The notes: generated by a model from the letters alone, not told the origin. Positions 1-8,581 are shown, counted from the stretch's first letter. The stretch is 64,000 nucleotides of DNA from Streptomyces griseochromogenes (GCF_001542625.1 NZ_CP016279.1:2170001-2234000); one strand, 5' to 3'. Numbers and translations: made by a program.

Positions 1-330
1 GACGGAGGTCAGATAGCGGCACACACGCTCCACGCGCTGCCCGCCGCAGCGCCCGACCGCGTCCAGGACGCGCAGCGCGTGACCGGTGTGCGGGGTCCGG
101 CTCACGGGGCCGCGCAGATCGGGCTCCAGCGCGTGGCCGTACCCGCCGTCCTCGTTGCGGTAGGCGTCCAGCGCCGCCTCCACCGGATCGGCGGCGCCGT
201 TCAGGAAGTGGTACGCGAACAGCCGCTGCTCCAGCACGCGTGCGGCGAGCCAGACGAAGTGTTCGGCGCGGAAGAGCGGGGAGCGCGCCGGGGGCGTGGA
301 GGGGAGCGGGCAAGCTCCTGTATCGGACAT
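1..330 (-). CDS. Hypothetical protein, terpene-cyclase/prenyltransferase-like repeat (C-terminus outside window)
   Basis: The gene starts at the ATG complementary to 328-330 and runs off the left edge, so only 110 N-terminal codons are visible. After a short Pro-rich start comes a helix-rich stretch (FRAEHFVWLAARVLEQRLF) and then DAYRNEDGGYGHALEPDLRG. A Q/N-x-D-G-G-Y-G/W turn of this kind is typical of alpha/alpha-toroid proteins such as squalene cyclases and prenyltransferases. Whether it is an enzyme cannot be judged from this fragment. It is divergent from the DUF3046 gene that starts at 411, leaving about 80 bp for two promoters. I am fairly sure it is a real gene (codon use, reading frame) and unsure of the family. 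Confidence 0.65.
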   Translation of the reverse strand, partial: MSDTGACPLPSTPPARSPLFRAEHFVWLAARVLEQRLFAYHFLNGAADPVEAALDAYRNEDGGYGHALEPDLRGPVSRTPHTGHALRVLDAVGRCGGQRVERVCRYLTSV

Positions 331-410
331 GCGACAGACCGTAGGACGGAAAGCGGTCTCGGCAAGCGGCCCCGGACGGGCCCCACCCCCACGGGCGGGA
401 TACTGGAGTC

Positions 411-605
411 ATGCGGTTGACGGTCTTCTGGCAGCGGATGGCGGAACACTTCGGTACGGGGTACTCCGACACCTTCGCGCGCGATCATGTGATGGCGGAG
501 CTCGGAGGGCGGACGGTGAACGAGGCACTGGACGCCGGCTGGGAGGCCAAGGACGTGTGGCGCGTGGTCTGCTCGGTCATGAACGTGCCAGGGGAGAGGC
601 GCTGA
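411..605 (+). CDS. DUF3046 family protein
   Basis: A 64-residue protein beginning MRLTVFWQRMAEHFG and containing the family-typical DHVMAELGGRTVNEALDAG segment and a C-terminal VWRVVCSVMNVP. DUF3046 proteins are short actinobacterial proteins of unknown function that are usually encoded just upstream of recA, as here. The length and the conserved F-W...HFG...LGGRTV...VWR..C pattern fit the whole family, so the gene looks complete. No catalytic motif, membrane segment or signal peptide is visible. Confidence 0.85.
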   Translation: MRLTVFWQRMAEHFGTGYSDTFARDHVMAELGGRTVNEALDAGWEAKDVWRVVCSVMNVPGERR

Positions 606-647
606 GCGGCCGCCAGGAACCCGGGCGGGCGACGGGCTGTCGGCGGC

Positions 648-1916
648 GTGGGCGACACTTGGCCCGTGGCACCCACTGACGACACCGAGCCGGCCGTCCG
701 GCACGCTGCAACCCCGACCGCTACGACGCCGCACGCCCGGCCCTCGGCCGACGGCGCCGCCGCGCCGGGTGCGCGCATGCCCCGCTGGCTGCCGCGCGCC
801 ATGGTGCTCGCACTCGCGCTCATCGCCGCGTTCCAGCTGGGCAGCTGGGCCTTCCACCAGCTGACCGGGCTGCTGATCAACATATTGATCGCGTGCTTCC
901 TGGCCCTCGCGATCGAGCCCGCGGTGAGCTGGATGGCCGCCCGCGGCATGCGCCGGGGACTCGCCACCTTCCTGGTCTTCCTCGGCCTGACGGTCGCCGT
1001 CGCGGGCTTCATCACGTTGCTCGGCTCGATGCTGGCCGGACAGATCATCAAGATGGTCGAGGGCTTCCCGGAGTATCTGGACTCGTTCATCCGCTGGATC
1101 AACGAGACGTTCCACACGGACCTCAGACGCGTGGACGTCCAGGAGGGCCTGCTGCACTCCGACTGGCTGCGCAAGTACGCGCAGAACAGCGCCGCCGGAG
1201 TGCTCGACGTGTCCGCCCAGGTGCTCGGCGGTCTCTTCCAGCTCCTGACGGTCTCGCTGTTCTCGTTCTACTTCGCCGCGGACGGCCCCCGGCTGCGGCG
1301 CGCCCTGTGCTCCGTCCTGCCGCCCGCGCGCCAGGCCGAGGTGCTCCGCGCCTGGGAGATCGCCGTCGACAAGACGGGCGGTTACCTCTACTCGCGCGGC
1401 CTGATGGCGCTCATCTCCGGGATAGCGCACTACATCCTGCTCCAGGCCCTGGGCGTGCCGTACGCGCCCGTGCTCGGTGTCTGGGTGGGCCTCGTCTCGC
1501 AGTTCATCCCTACCATCGGCACCTACCTGGCCGGTGCGCTGCCGATGCTGATCGCGTTCACCGTGAACCCCTGGTACGCGGTGTGGGTGCTGGTCTTCGT
1601 CGTGGTCTACCAGCAGTTCGAGAACTACATGCTGCAGCCCAAGCTGACCGCCAAGTCCGTCGACATCCACCCGGCGGTCGCCTTCGGCTCGGTGATCGCG
1701 GGCACCGCGCTGCTGGGCGCGGTCGGTGCGCTGATCGCGATCCCGGCGGTCGCCACGCTGCAGGCCTTCCTGGGGGCGTATGTGAAGCGGTACGACGTCA
1801 CGGACGATCCCCGGGTGCACGGCCACCGCTCCCGGGGGCCTGGCTCCCCCGGGCTGATCACGCGGATACGACGGCTGGCGGAGCGGCGGCCCGGTGCGGA
1901 GGAGACCTCCTCCTAG
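648..1916 (+). CDS. AI-2E family transporter (multi-pass membrane protein)
   Basis: A 422-residue protein read from GTG 648; GTG 666 (start VAPTDD) is an equally plausible start since neither has a strong ribosome-binding site. After a hydrophilic N-terminus of about 40 residues come paired membrane segments (about 45-100), a long middle domain with amphipathic helices (about 125-185), and four or five more membrane segments to about residue 380. The order is that of the AI-2E/PerM transporter family. The loop LGVPYAPVLGVWVGLVSQFIPTIG and the later NYMLQPKLTAKSVDIHP are characteristic. The family exports small molecules or ions, and the name does not prove autoinducer-2 transport. It lies 40 bp after the DUF3046 gene and may be cotranscribed with it. 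Confidence 0.85.
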   Translation: MGDTWPVAPTDDTEPAVRHAATPTATTPHARPSADGAAAPGARMPRWLPRAMVLALALIAAFQLGSWAFHQLTGLLINILIACFLALAIEPAVSWMAARGMRRGLATFLVFLGLTVAVAGFITLLGSMLAGQIIKMVEGFPEYLDSFIRWINETFHTDLRRVDVQEGLLHSDWLRKYAQNSAAGVLDVSAQVLGGLFQLLTVSLFSFYFAADGPRLRRALCSVLPPARQAEVLRAWEIAVDKTGGYLYSRGLMALISGIAHYILLQALGVPYAPVLGVWVGLVSQFIPTIGTYLAGALPMLIAFTVNPWYAVWVLVFVVVYQQFENYMLQPKLTAKSVDIHPAVAFGSVIAGTALLGAVGALIAIPAVATLQAFLGAYVKRYDVTDDPRVHGHRSRGPGSPGLITRIRRLAERRPGAEETSS

Positions 1917-1958
1917 GGCACCGGGAGACGGTCGCGAGCACGGCACCCGGGGCGGACC

Positions 1959-2702
1959 TCAGTACGTCAGTACCGCCCACACCCCGGCCGCGACGACGGC
2001 CGCCGCGTAACAGCCGGCCGCCGCGGCCACGATCCGTCGTCGCGTCCGCTCGCCGGCCGAGGTGCGGGACAGCAGCCAGGCAAGCAGCGGCAGGACCAGC
2101 ACGGCGTGCAGGCTCACCCCGTGCAGTGGCTTCAGCGGCGCCGTCGAGTGGTAGGCGGCGTCCTGGTGGCCGGTCCGGGTGAGGACGACTCCGCGCGCGA
2201 TCATCGCCGTGCCCGAGGCCAGCGCCACGAGCAGGAGCGCGAACCCGGTCCGCACGGCCGGCGCCATGCCGGCCGGGCCCGCCGGACGATGCCGGAACGA
2301 CGCGACGGCGAAGACGGTGAGCAGCGCCACCAGGACACCCCCGCCGACCGCGAGCGTCATGGACACAGCGGTGTCGAAGGGCGTCGCCATGTTCAGGTGC
2401 GAGGGCACCCGGCGCCACGCCTGAAGGGTGATGCCGCCGACCTCCACCACACAGTCCGCGGCGAAGACGACGAGCAGGACGGTGCGCAGCCGCGCACCGA
2501 CGCGCAGATACGACGTGACCCAGGTGACCGCGATCAGGGTCACGCCGAAGGAGAGCCCGAAGGTGACGGGCTTGCGCCAGGAGACGGGGCCGTCCCAGGG
2601 GCCGCCGTCGACGGCGAAGACCACCAGGTGGGCGAGGCCGGACAGGACGAGGAGCAGACCGGTCGCGTGGCACAGGCGCTCGGCGGGCCGCGGAATCTTC
2701 AT
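1959..2702 (-). CDS. Multi-pass membrane protein of unknown function
   Basis: A 247-residue protein starting at the ATG complementary to 2700-2702. I count about seven hydrophobic segments: residues 10-30, 43-65, 75-95, 112-140, 152-175, 195-215 and 225-245. Between them lie short charged loops such as GGPWDGPVSWRKPVTFGLSFG. That W-R-K-P-x-x-F loop recurs in actinobacterial membrane proteins without assigned function. No catalytic or ligand-binding motif was recognised. It is convergent with the AI-2E transporter gene, and the AhpD-like gene lies upstream on the same strand, separated by a hairpin at 2791-2823, so it probably has its own promoter. Confidence 0.75.
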   Translation of the reverse strand: MKIPRPAERLCHATGLLLVLSGLAHLVVFAVDGGPWDGPVSWRKPVTFGLSFGVTLIAVTWVTSYLRVGARLRTVLLVVFAADCVVEVGGITLQAWRRVPSHLNMATPFDTAVSMTLAVGGGVLVALLTVFAVASFRHRPAGPAGMAPAVRTGFALLLVALASGTAMIARGVVLTRTGHQDAAYHSTAPLKPLHGVSLHAVLVLPLLAWLLSRTSAGERTRRRIVAAAAGCYAAAVVAAGVWAVLTY

Positions 2703-2790
2703 GCGCCAAGGCTCCCGGGAGCCTCACCCGCGGTCGTCGTCCGGCCGCAGACATCCGTCGTACGCCGCAGGGAGTAGCGGCGCCGGACGA

Positions 2791-2823
2791 CACCCCGGGC
2801 TCGCCCGGGCGGTGCCCGGGGTG
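2791..2823 (-). terminator. Rho-independent-type hairpin after the AhpD-like gene
   Basis: The arms CACCCCGGGC (2791-2800) and GCCCGGGGTG (2814-2823) pair perfectly over 10 bp around a 13-nt loop. The hairpin lies 52 bp beyond the stop codon of the minus-strand gene at 2875-3348. There is no clear U-tract, as is common in Streptomyces. Confidence 0.6.
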
Positions 2824-2874
2824 TGCGATGCCGTCGGCCGCGGACGAGACCGTCGGCCACGGTGTTTCCGTCCG

Positions 2875-3348
2875 TCAGTGGACCTGGCCGGCCTGGTATT
2901 CGCCGGCGGGCTGCTGGGTGATGACGTTTCCACGGTTGAAGGCGTTGATGACGGCGATCTGGGTCACCAGGTCGGCGAGCTGGGCCTCGTCGTAGTACTT
3001 GGCGGCATTCGCCCAGGCCTCGTCCGTGACGCCGCCGGCCGCGTCGGCGATGCGGGTGCCCTGCTCGGCCAGCTCCAGAGCGGCGCGCTCGGCGTCGGTG
3101 AAGACCGTGGCCTCGCGCCAGGCGACGACCAGGTGGAGGCGCACCGCGCTCTCCCCGGCCGCGGCGGCTTCCTTGGTGTGCATGTCGATGCATCCGGCGC
3201 AGCCGTTGATCTGGCTGGCGCGGAGCATCACCAGTTCGCGCGTCGAGGCCGGCACGGTCGACTCCGCGAGAGCCCTGCCCGCGGCGATGATGTGCTTGAA
3301 GGCCTTGGCGGCGACCGGGCTGGCCATGACGTTCAACCGAGCTTCCAC
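2875..3348 (-). CDS. Carboxymuconolactone decarboxylase / AhpD-like protein
   Basis: A 157-residue protein starting VEARLNVMASPVAAKAFK. The GTG complementary to 3346-3348 is chosen because AGGAG lies about 7 nt upstream; the frame is open to 3381 but has no better site. The core motif NGCAGCIDMHTKEA contains the redox pair C-x-x-C and the downstream His of the AhpD/CMD alkylhydroperoxidase superfamily. The family acts as peroxidase partner or thiol-disulfide protein in oxidative stress defence. Nothing in the neighbourhood suggests aromatic ring degradation, so an AhpD-like redox role is likelier than true carboxymuconolactone decarboxylase. It is divergent from recA with about 310 bp between. 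Confidence 0.85.
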   Translation of the reverse strand: MEARLNVMASPVAAKAFKHIIAAGRALAESTVPASTRELVMLRASQINGCAGCIDMHTKEAAAAGESAVRLHLVVAWREATVFTDAERAALELAEQGTRIADAAGGVTDEAWANAAKYYDEAQLADLVTQIAVINAFNRGNVITQQPAGEYQAGQVH

Positions 3349-3472
3349 GGTGCACTCCTGTGTCGTTGTCGGTGGGTACACCTCTTAGACAGGACAGCCC
3401 CGCGAGCTGTGAGGCGGGAGAATGTGACCTGCATCACCATCCTCGGGAGGCTCCGGGCGGCGCGTGGTGCGC

Positions 3473-3502
3473 TTGACACAAAAATCGAACATCCATTCTT
3501 AT
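3473..3502 (+). promoter_or_regulatory. recA promoter with embedded SOS (LexA) box
   Basis: TTGACA at 3473-3478 and TCTTAT at 3497-3502 are separated by 18 bp. Between and overlapping the -10 is GAACATCCATTC (3487-3498), the LexA-binding form known from Streptomyces recA promoters and related to the Gram-positive consensus GAAC-N4-GTTC. LexA bound here would cover the -10 and block transcription until DNA damage. The rest of the 310-bp gap to the AhpD-like gene shows no other feature I could support. Confidence 0.85.
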
Positions 3503-3662
3503 GGAGTCTCGGGCGAGGCTCGCGGCGGGGATTTCGACACGGTTCGTGTGGTGATGTCCCCCCGTTGTCCACAGGCCGGGCCGACGTCGGGGCGCATTGT
3601 CAGTGGCAGGCGTTAGCGTCTTTGACGTGAAGCGATCGACTCAAGCAAACCGGGTGGAACCC

Positions 3663-4787
3663 ATGGCAGGAACCGACCGCGAGAAGGCGCTCGACGCCGC
3701 GCTCGCACAGATTGAACGGCAATTCGGCAAGGGCGCGGTCATGCGCATGGGCGAGCGGTCGAGGGAGCCCATCGAGGTCATCCCGACCGGGTCGACCGCG
3801 CTCGACGTCGCCCTCGGTGTCGGTGGCCTGCCGCGCGGCCGTGTCGTGGAGATCTACGGCCCGGAATCGTCCGGTAAGACGACCCTGACCCTGCACGCGG
3901 TGGCGAACGCGCAGAAGGCCGGCGGCCAGGTCGCCTTCGTGGACGCGGAGCACGCCCTCGACCCGGAGTACGCGCGCAAGCTCGGCGTCGACATCGACAA
4001 CCTGATCCTCTCCCAGCCGGACAACGGCGAGCAGGCGCTGGAGATCGTGGACATGCTGGTCCGCTCCGGCGCCCTCGACCTCATCGTCATCGACTCCGTC
4101 GCCGCGCTCGTCCCGCGCGCGGAGATCGAGGGCGAGATGGGCGACAGCCACGTGGGTCTGCAGGCACGGCTGATGAGCCAGGCCCTGCGGAAGATCACCA
4201 GCGCGCTCAACCAGTCCAAGACCACCGCGATCTTCATCAACCAGCTCCGCGAGAAGATCGGCGTGATGTTCGGCTCCCCGGAGACCACGACCGGTGGCCG
4301 GGCGCTGAAGTTCTACGCCTCGGTGCGCATCGACATCCGCCGCATCGAGACCCTGAAGGACGGCACGGAGGCGGTCGGCAACCGCACCCGCTGCAAGGTC
4401 GTCAAGAACAAGGTCGCGCCGCCCTTCAAGCAGGCCGAGTTCGACATCCTCTACGGCCAGGGCATCAGCCGTGAGGGCGGCCTGATCGACATGGGCGTGG
4501 AGCACGGCTTCGTCCGCAAGGCCGGCGCCTGGTACACGTACGAGGGCGACCAGCTCGGCCAGGGCAAGGAGAACGCGCGCAACTTCCTCAAGGACAACCC
4601 CGACCTGGCCAACGAGATCGAGAAGAAGATCAAGGAAAAGCTGGGCGTGGGTGTCCGGCCGGAGGAGCCCGCCGCCGAGCCCGGTGCCGACGCGGCGGTC
4701 ACCACCACGGCCGACGACGCCAAGACGGCGCCCGCCCCGGCGGCCACCAAGGCCACCAAGCCCAAGGCCGCCACAGCCAAGAGCTGA
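3663..4787 (+). CDS. recA: RecA recombinase
   Basis: A 374-residue protein starting [24 protein letters not shown]; the frame is open upstream to 3597 but this ATG gives the normal RecA N-terminus. Walker A is GPESSGKT (about residues 66-73) and Walker B is [12 protein letters not shown]. Loop L2 and the [20 protein letters not shown] segment are intact. The C-terminus is an Ala/Lys/Pro-rich tail typical of Streptomyces RecA. It forms filaments on single-stranded DNA, promotes strand exchange, and triggers LexA self-cleavage. An SOS box sits in its promoter. recX follows after 3 bp, so both are one transcription unit. Confidence 0.98.
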   Translation: MAGTDREKALDAALAQIERQFGKGAVMRMGERSREPIEVIPTGSTALDVALGVGGLPRGRVVEIYGPESSGKTTLTLHAVANAQKAGGQVAFVDAEHALDPEYARKLGVDIDNLILSQPDNGEQALEIVDMLVRSGALDLIVIDSVAALVPRAEIEGEMGDSHVGLQARLMSQALRKITSALNQSKTTAIFINQLREKIGVMFGSPETTTGGRALKFYASVRIDIRRIETLKDGTEAVGNRTRCKVVKNKVAPPFKQAEFDILYGQGISREGGLIDMGVEHGFVRKAGAWYTYEGDQLGQGKENARNFLKDNPDLANEIEKKIKEKLGVGVRPEEPAAEPGADAAVTTTADDAKTAPAPAATKATKPKAATAKS

Positions 4788-4790
4788 CCC

Positions 4791-5624
4791 GTGACACGAC
4801 GAACCGACTGGGCCGAGTACGAGTACGCCACCCCCGGTGTCCCACGGGGGAGGGGCACCGGAGGCGACACGAGCTCCGGCATGGCCGGTGACGACGGGTA
4901 CGGGGGCGAAGGGCACACCGGAGGCGGCGGGTACGAGGACGGCGGCACGCACCCGGACCGTGAGCCCCACGGGGGTGGCTCGTCCGGCCGGGATTCCCGT
5001 GGCACGGGACCGCGTGACGGGCGCGGGCGCGGCCGTGGCCGTCGGCGGGGCGGCTTCGGGGAGCCGCCCGGTGAGAGCGAAGGCGCCCCTTCCTCGTCGA
5101 GGGCCGAGCGGGGGGAGTCTTCGGGGGACCCGGCTGAGCAGGCGCGGGCGATCTGTCTGCGCCTGCTCACCGGGGCCCCACGCACCCGCAAACAGCTCGC
5201 GGACGCCCTGCGCAAGCGGGACATCCCCGAGGACGTGACCGAGGAGGTGCTGTCGCGGTTCGAGGAGGTCGGGCTCATCGACGACGGCGCGTTCGCGGAT
5301 GCCTGGGTGGAGTCCCGGCACCACGGCCGGGGACTCGCCCGCCGCGCGCTCGCCCGGGAACTGCGCACCAAGGGCGTCGACTCGGCGGTGATCGACGAGG
5401 CCGTCGCCCAGCTCGACTCCGAGCAGGAGGAGGTGACCGCGCGTGATCTGGTCGCCCGTAAGCTGCGGGCCACGCGGGGCCTGGACCGCGACAAGCGGCT
5501 CCGGCGCCTCGCCGGCATGCTCGCCCGCAAGGGCTACCCCGAGTCCATGGCCCTGCGTGTCGTGCGCCAGGCCCTGGAGGACGAGGGCGAGGACACGGAG
5601 TTCCTGGAGGACGAAGGGCTCTGA
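4791..5624 (+). CDS. recX: RecX regulatory protein with long Gly-rich N-terminal extension
   Basis: A 277-residue protein starting at GTG 4791, 3 bp after recA. Residues about 115-270 form the RecX fold of three tandem three-helix repeats (ICLRLLTGAPRTRKQLADAL; LIDDGAFADAWVESRHHGRG; LRRLAGMLARKGYPESMALRV). RecX binds in the groove of RecA filaments and inhibits their activity. Typical RecX proteins are about 150-200 residues. Here residues 20-110 are low-complexity Gly/Arg/Ser/Asp sequence of no known function. The N-terminal RTDWAEYEY segment and the tight spacing support the upstream start. Translational coupling to recA is likely. Confidence 0.92.
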   Translation: MTRRTDWAEYEYATPGVPRGRGTGGDTSSGMAGDDGYGGEGHTGGGGYEDGGTHPDREPHGGGSSGRDSRGTGPRDGRGRGRGRRRGGFGEPPGESEGAPSSSRAERGESSGDPAEQARAICLRLLTGAPRTRKQLADALRKRDIPEDVTEEVLSRFEEVGLIDDGAFADAWVESRHHGRGLARRALARELRTKGVDSAVIDEAVAQLDSEQEEVTARDLVARKLRATRGLDRDKRLRRLAGMLARKGYPESMALRVVRQALEDEGEDTEFLEDEGL

Positions 5625-5757
5625 CAGCAGGGCACCGGGCCGAGAGCGGCTGCCCGGCCGGCGCCCAGGGGGAACCCGAGCCCGTGCTTCGGTGAACTGG
5701 CCGGAGACCAGCGCCACTTGAGGGCGTGCGTCGGCTTCTCAGCCCCGCGTCCGCCTC

Positions 5758-6186
5758 TCAGTCCTGCGCCGGCTCCACCGGCAGATCCTCCACCGGCAGG
5801 CCCTCCTTGCGCCACGCCTGGAAGCCGCCCACCAGGTCCGTCGCACGGTGCAGGCCCAGCTGATGGAGGGAAGCGGCCGCGAGGCTGGAGGCGTAGCCCT
5901 CGTTGCAGATGACGACGACGCGCAGGTCGTGGCCGGTGGCCTCGGGGACGCGGTGGCTGCCCTGGGGGTCGAGGCGCCACTCCAGTTCGTTGCGCTCGAT
6001 GGCGAGGGCGCCGGGTATCACCCCGTCCCGCTCACGCAGAGCCGCGTACCGGATGTCGACCAGCAGGGCCTCGCCGGTCAGCGCAACCTCGTGCGCCTCC
6101 CGCGCCCCGATGCGCCGATAGCCCGCGCGAACCCGTTCCAGCAGGTCGTCGATGCCGACCGCCCGCACGTTCGTACCGCCGCTCAC
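5758..6186 (-). CDS. Rhodanese-like sulfurtransferase
   Basis: A 142-residue single rhodanese domain. The start GTG (complement of 6184-6186) overlaps the stop of the cysteine dioxygenase gene in a GTGA overlap, so the two are translationally coupled. The active-site loop is VVVICNEGYASS, with the Cys that carries the persulfide. LVDIRYAALRERDGVIPGAL and GGFQAWRKEGLPV are the usual flanking motifs. A rhodanese next to cysteine dioxygenase fits handling of sulfane or sulfite sulfur from cysteine oxidation. The pair lies downstream of a Cys-rich leader peptide (6795-6842). The gene is convergent with recX. Confidence 0.9.
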   Translation of the reverse strand: MSGGTNVRAVGIDDLLERVRAGYRRIGAREAHEVALTGEALLVDIRYAALRERDGVIPGALAIERNELEWRLDPQGSHRVPEATGHDLRVVVICNEGYASSLAAASLHQLGLHRATDLVGGFQAWRKEGLPVEDLPVEPAQD

Positions 6187-6731
6187 TGCCAGTCCTCCGG
6201 GCGCTCGACCTGCTCCAGGCGCAGCACCTGGCCCGTGCGACTGTAGCGCCGGATCCGCGGCAGCGGCGGGTAGTAGGCGTGGACCGAGATCGCATGCCGG
6301 TCGGGCGACTCGTTGAGCACCTCGTGCACATGGTGGTGGCCGAAGGTACGGCCCTGCCCGGCGGGCAGCCGGCGCTCGCGGTCCACGCCCTCGGTGAGTT
6401 CCAGCGTCTTCCAGCCGTCGGTGGGCAGCCTGGCGGCCAGCGAGCACTCCGTGAGTTCGCCCGAAGCGGTGAGGAAGGCGCCGACCGAGTCGGCGTGGTC
6501 GTGCCAGCCGGTGCCGGCGCCGGGCGGCCAGCCGATCAGCCAGGCCTCGCTGCCACCCGGGCCCTCCAGCCGCACCCAGGTGCGGCCCTGAGGGTCGAGC
6601 GGAAGCGAGGCGATCAACTCGGTGTCGGCGGCCGTGCGTCGTACGAAGTCGAGAAGGTCGGTCTGGGTCGGCGCCGAGCCGGCCGAGCGGGCGGCGGCAG
6701 GGGACGCGGTGGGGGAGACAGACACGTACAC
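6183..6731 (-). CDS. Cysteine dioxygenase family protein (thiol dioxygenase)
   Basis: A 182-residue cupin-fold protein. The motif GWHDHADSVGAFLTASGEL supplies two of the three iron-binding histidines, and GHHHVHEVLN supplies the third. This 3-His arrangement belongs to type I cysteine dioxygenases, which oxidise cysteine to cysteine sulfinate with O2 and Fe(II). The short N-terminal Ala/Ser-rich tail (residues 1-20) may be partly untranslated; other GTG codons lie nearby. It is the first gene of a two-gene unit with the rhodanese and follows the 15-residue leader peptide by 64 bp, which suggests cysteine-responsive control. 3-mercaptopropionate dioxygenase is a possible alternative activity. 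Confidence 0.88.
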   Translation of the reverse strand: MYVSVSPTASPAAARSAGSAPTQTDLLDFVRRTAADTELIASLPLDPQGRTWVRLEGPGGSEAWLIGWPPGAGTGWHDHADSVGAFLTASGELTECSLAARLPTDGWKTLELTEGVDRERRLPAGQGRTFGHHHVHEVLNESPDRHAISVHAYYPPLPRIRRYSRTGQVLRLEQVERPEDWQ

Positions 6732-6794
6732 CGTCCTGAAGAAGGTTCGCCGAACGGACGCACGAGGCGTCCGGGAAAGAAAGGGGGAGCGAAT

Positions 6795-6842
6795 TCAGCA
6801 GGACGGGCGACACACGCAGCCCGCATAGCGGACGAGGTCCAT
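6795..6842 (-). CDS. Cysteine-rich leader peptide (putative attenuator)
   Basis: A 15-codon reading frame, MDLVRYAGCVCRPSC, with Cys at positions 9, 11 and 15. It has a strong GGAGG ribosome-binding site 6 nt upstream of its ATG and its stop is 64 bp before the cysteine dioxygenase start. Short Cys-rich upstream frames are known in actinobacteria as cysteine-responsive attenuators: scarcity of charged tRNA-Cys stalls the ribosome and alters expression of sulfur genes behind it. This one precedes a cysteine-degrading enzyme, so it should favour expression when cysteine is abundant. Function is inferred; the frame, the site and the Cys content are seen directly. Confidence 0.72.
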   Translation of the reverse strand: MDLVRYAGCVCRPSC

Positions 6843-6958
6843 ATGGACCCTCCGCCACAGGCGCACACAGGTGTCGGTCACGATCCGGAGTACAGCACGC
6901 TGCCGCACTCCGGTCAACTCACTGTCACCATCCGGACAGAGGGTGACAGTGCTCACGG

Positions 6959-8581
6959 TCAGCGGGCGCCGGAGCCGGCCTCCGCCTCCTTCTTCTCCCG
7001 CTCCTCCTCCTTCACGGCGCCGCCCAGCGTCGCCTCCGCCGCCGCGTACAGGTCGGCCGGGCGGACCCCGCTCAACGCGGTGACCAGGTGGCCGTCGGGG
7101 CGCACGAGCAGCACGCTGTGCGCCGGCGCTCCCGGATAGGTCTCCGCCACCAGCAGCTCGGCCCGGTGCGGGAGCGCCGTCACCGCGGCCGCGAGGCGGG
7201 GCATGACCCCGGCGGACATCCAGTGCTTGCGGTCCCACACCCCCGTACCCGGCGCGATCAGTACGACGAGCAGGGCGCCACGGCCCATCCGGTCGCGCAG
7301 CTGTACGAAGGAACCGTCCTCCGCCGTGACCCGCACATCGGCGACCGGCGCACCGACGGGCGTCTCGACCGTGATCTCCCCCTCCAGCTGCCGGGGCGCG
7401 AGCGGCGAGTCGGCGTACGAGCCCGGCCTGCCGACCGGGCCGCGCCCCAGGTGACCGTCCGTCAGCAGCGCGTCGTGGCCGCGGGCCGCGCCGGGGACGT
7501 AGTGGCGCAGGCCGCCCGAGCCGCGCAGTACCGGCAGCACCTGGTCGGCAGCGCGCAGCCGGGCGGCGACCGCGGCGCGCCGCTCGGTCTGGTAGCTGTT
7601 CAGCAGGGCCTCGTGCGGGCCGTTGTGCCAGGCCGTGGCCAGCTTCCAGGCGAGGTTGTCGGCGTCCCTGAGGCCCTCGTCGAGCCCCTGGGTACCGAGC
7701 GCGCCGAGCAGGTGGGCCGCGTCCCCGGCGACGAAGACCCGGCCGGCACGCCACCGCCGGGCCAGCCGGTGGTGCACCGTGTGGACACCTGTGTCCAGCA
7801 GGTCGTACGCCGGTGTGGACTCGCCCGTCCAGCCCGTGAGGGTCTCGCGGATCCGGGCCACCACGATCTCGGGCGTGACCAGCTCCTTGCCCGGCGGCAG
7901 CAGCCAGTCCAGGCGCCACACGCCGTCCGGGAGGGGGCGGGCGGTCACCTCCCCGGCCGAGGGCCCGGACGACCGCCACGGCGGCATCCGATGGAGCAAC
8001 GCACGGCCCTCCAGGGGAAGTTCCACGCGCAGCGCGGCGACCGCGTGCCGCTCCACCGCCGTACGGCCCGGGAAGCGGATGTCCTGCAGCTTGCGGACGG
8101 TCGAGCGGGGCCCGTCGCAGCCGACCAGATAGCTGCCGCGCCACCAGATGCCCTGGGGACCACGGGTGTGCGCGGCGACGCCGGAACGCTCCTGCTCGAT
8201 CGAGTCGAGCCGGCTGTCCACGGCGATCTTGACGCGCGGCTCCTCGGCGATGGCCGCGCGCAGGGCGGTGGTGAGGACGTGCTGGGCGATGTGCAGCGGG
8301 GCGGCGGGGTCCCCCTCGTCGAAGGCGATCTCGCCGATCACCTGCTTGCGCCGCACCGACCGCCAACCGGCCCATCGCACACCATGGTCACCGAGGGCGA
8401 CTCCGGTCAGCCGCTCCAGCAGCGCGGCCGTGTCCTCGCGCAGGACGACGGTGCGCGCCGGGCGTACCTCGTCCTTGCCGGGGCCCTCGTCGAGGACGAC
8501 GGCCGGTACGTCCTGGCGGGCCAGCGCGAGGGCGAGCGTGAGCCCGACGGGCCCCGCGCCGACGACGATCACCGGGTCCAC
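6959..8581 (-). CDS. FAD-dependent aromatic-ring monooxygenase (PHBH family)
   Basis: A 540-residue protein read from the GTG complementary to 8579-8581 (start VDPVIVVGAGPVGL), preceded by a G-rich site. The frame stays open to a TTG at 8671, but TTGACG and -10-like sequence overlap that upstream part. The N-terminal GAGPVG is the FAD Rossmann motif; YLVGCDGPRSTVRK is the DG motif and GRVFVAGDAAHLLGALGTQGLDEGLRDADNLAWKL the second FAD-binding motif. The last 150 residues look like the thioredoxin-like C-terminal domain of phenol hydroxylase relatives. Such enzymes hydroxylate phenolic substrates with NAD(P)H and O2. The substrate is unknown and no aromatic catabolic genes surround it. Confidence 0.82.
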   Translation of the reverse strand: MDPVIVVGAGPVGLTLALALARQDVPAVVLDEGPGKDEVRPARTVVLREDTAALLERLTGVALGDHGVRWAGWRSVRRKQVIGEIAFDEGDPAAPLHIAQHVLTTALRAAIAEEPRVKIAVDSRLDSIEQERSGVAAHTRGPQGIWWRGSYLVGCDGPRSTVRKLQDIRFPGRTAVERHAVAALRVELPLEGRALLHRMPPWRSSGPSAGEVTARPLPDGVWRLDWLLPPGKELVTPEIVVARIRETLTGWTGESTPAYDLLDTGVHTVHHRLARRWRAGRVFVAGDAAHLLGALGTQGLDEGLRDADNLAWKLATAWHNGPHEALLNSYQTERRAAVAARLRAADQVLPVLRGSGGLRHYVPGAARGHDALLTDGHLGRGPVGRPGSYADSPLAPRQLEGEITVETPVGAPVADVRVTAEDGSFVQLRDRMGRGALLVVLIAPGTGVWDRKHWMSAGVMPRLAAAVTALPHRAELLVAETYPGAPAHSVLLVRPDGHLVTALSGVRPADLYAAAEATLGGAVKEEEREKKEAEAGSGAR

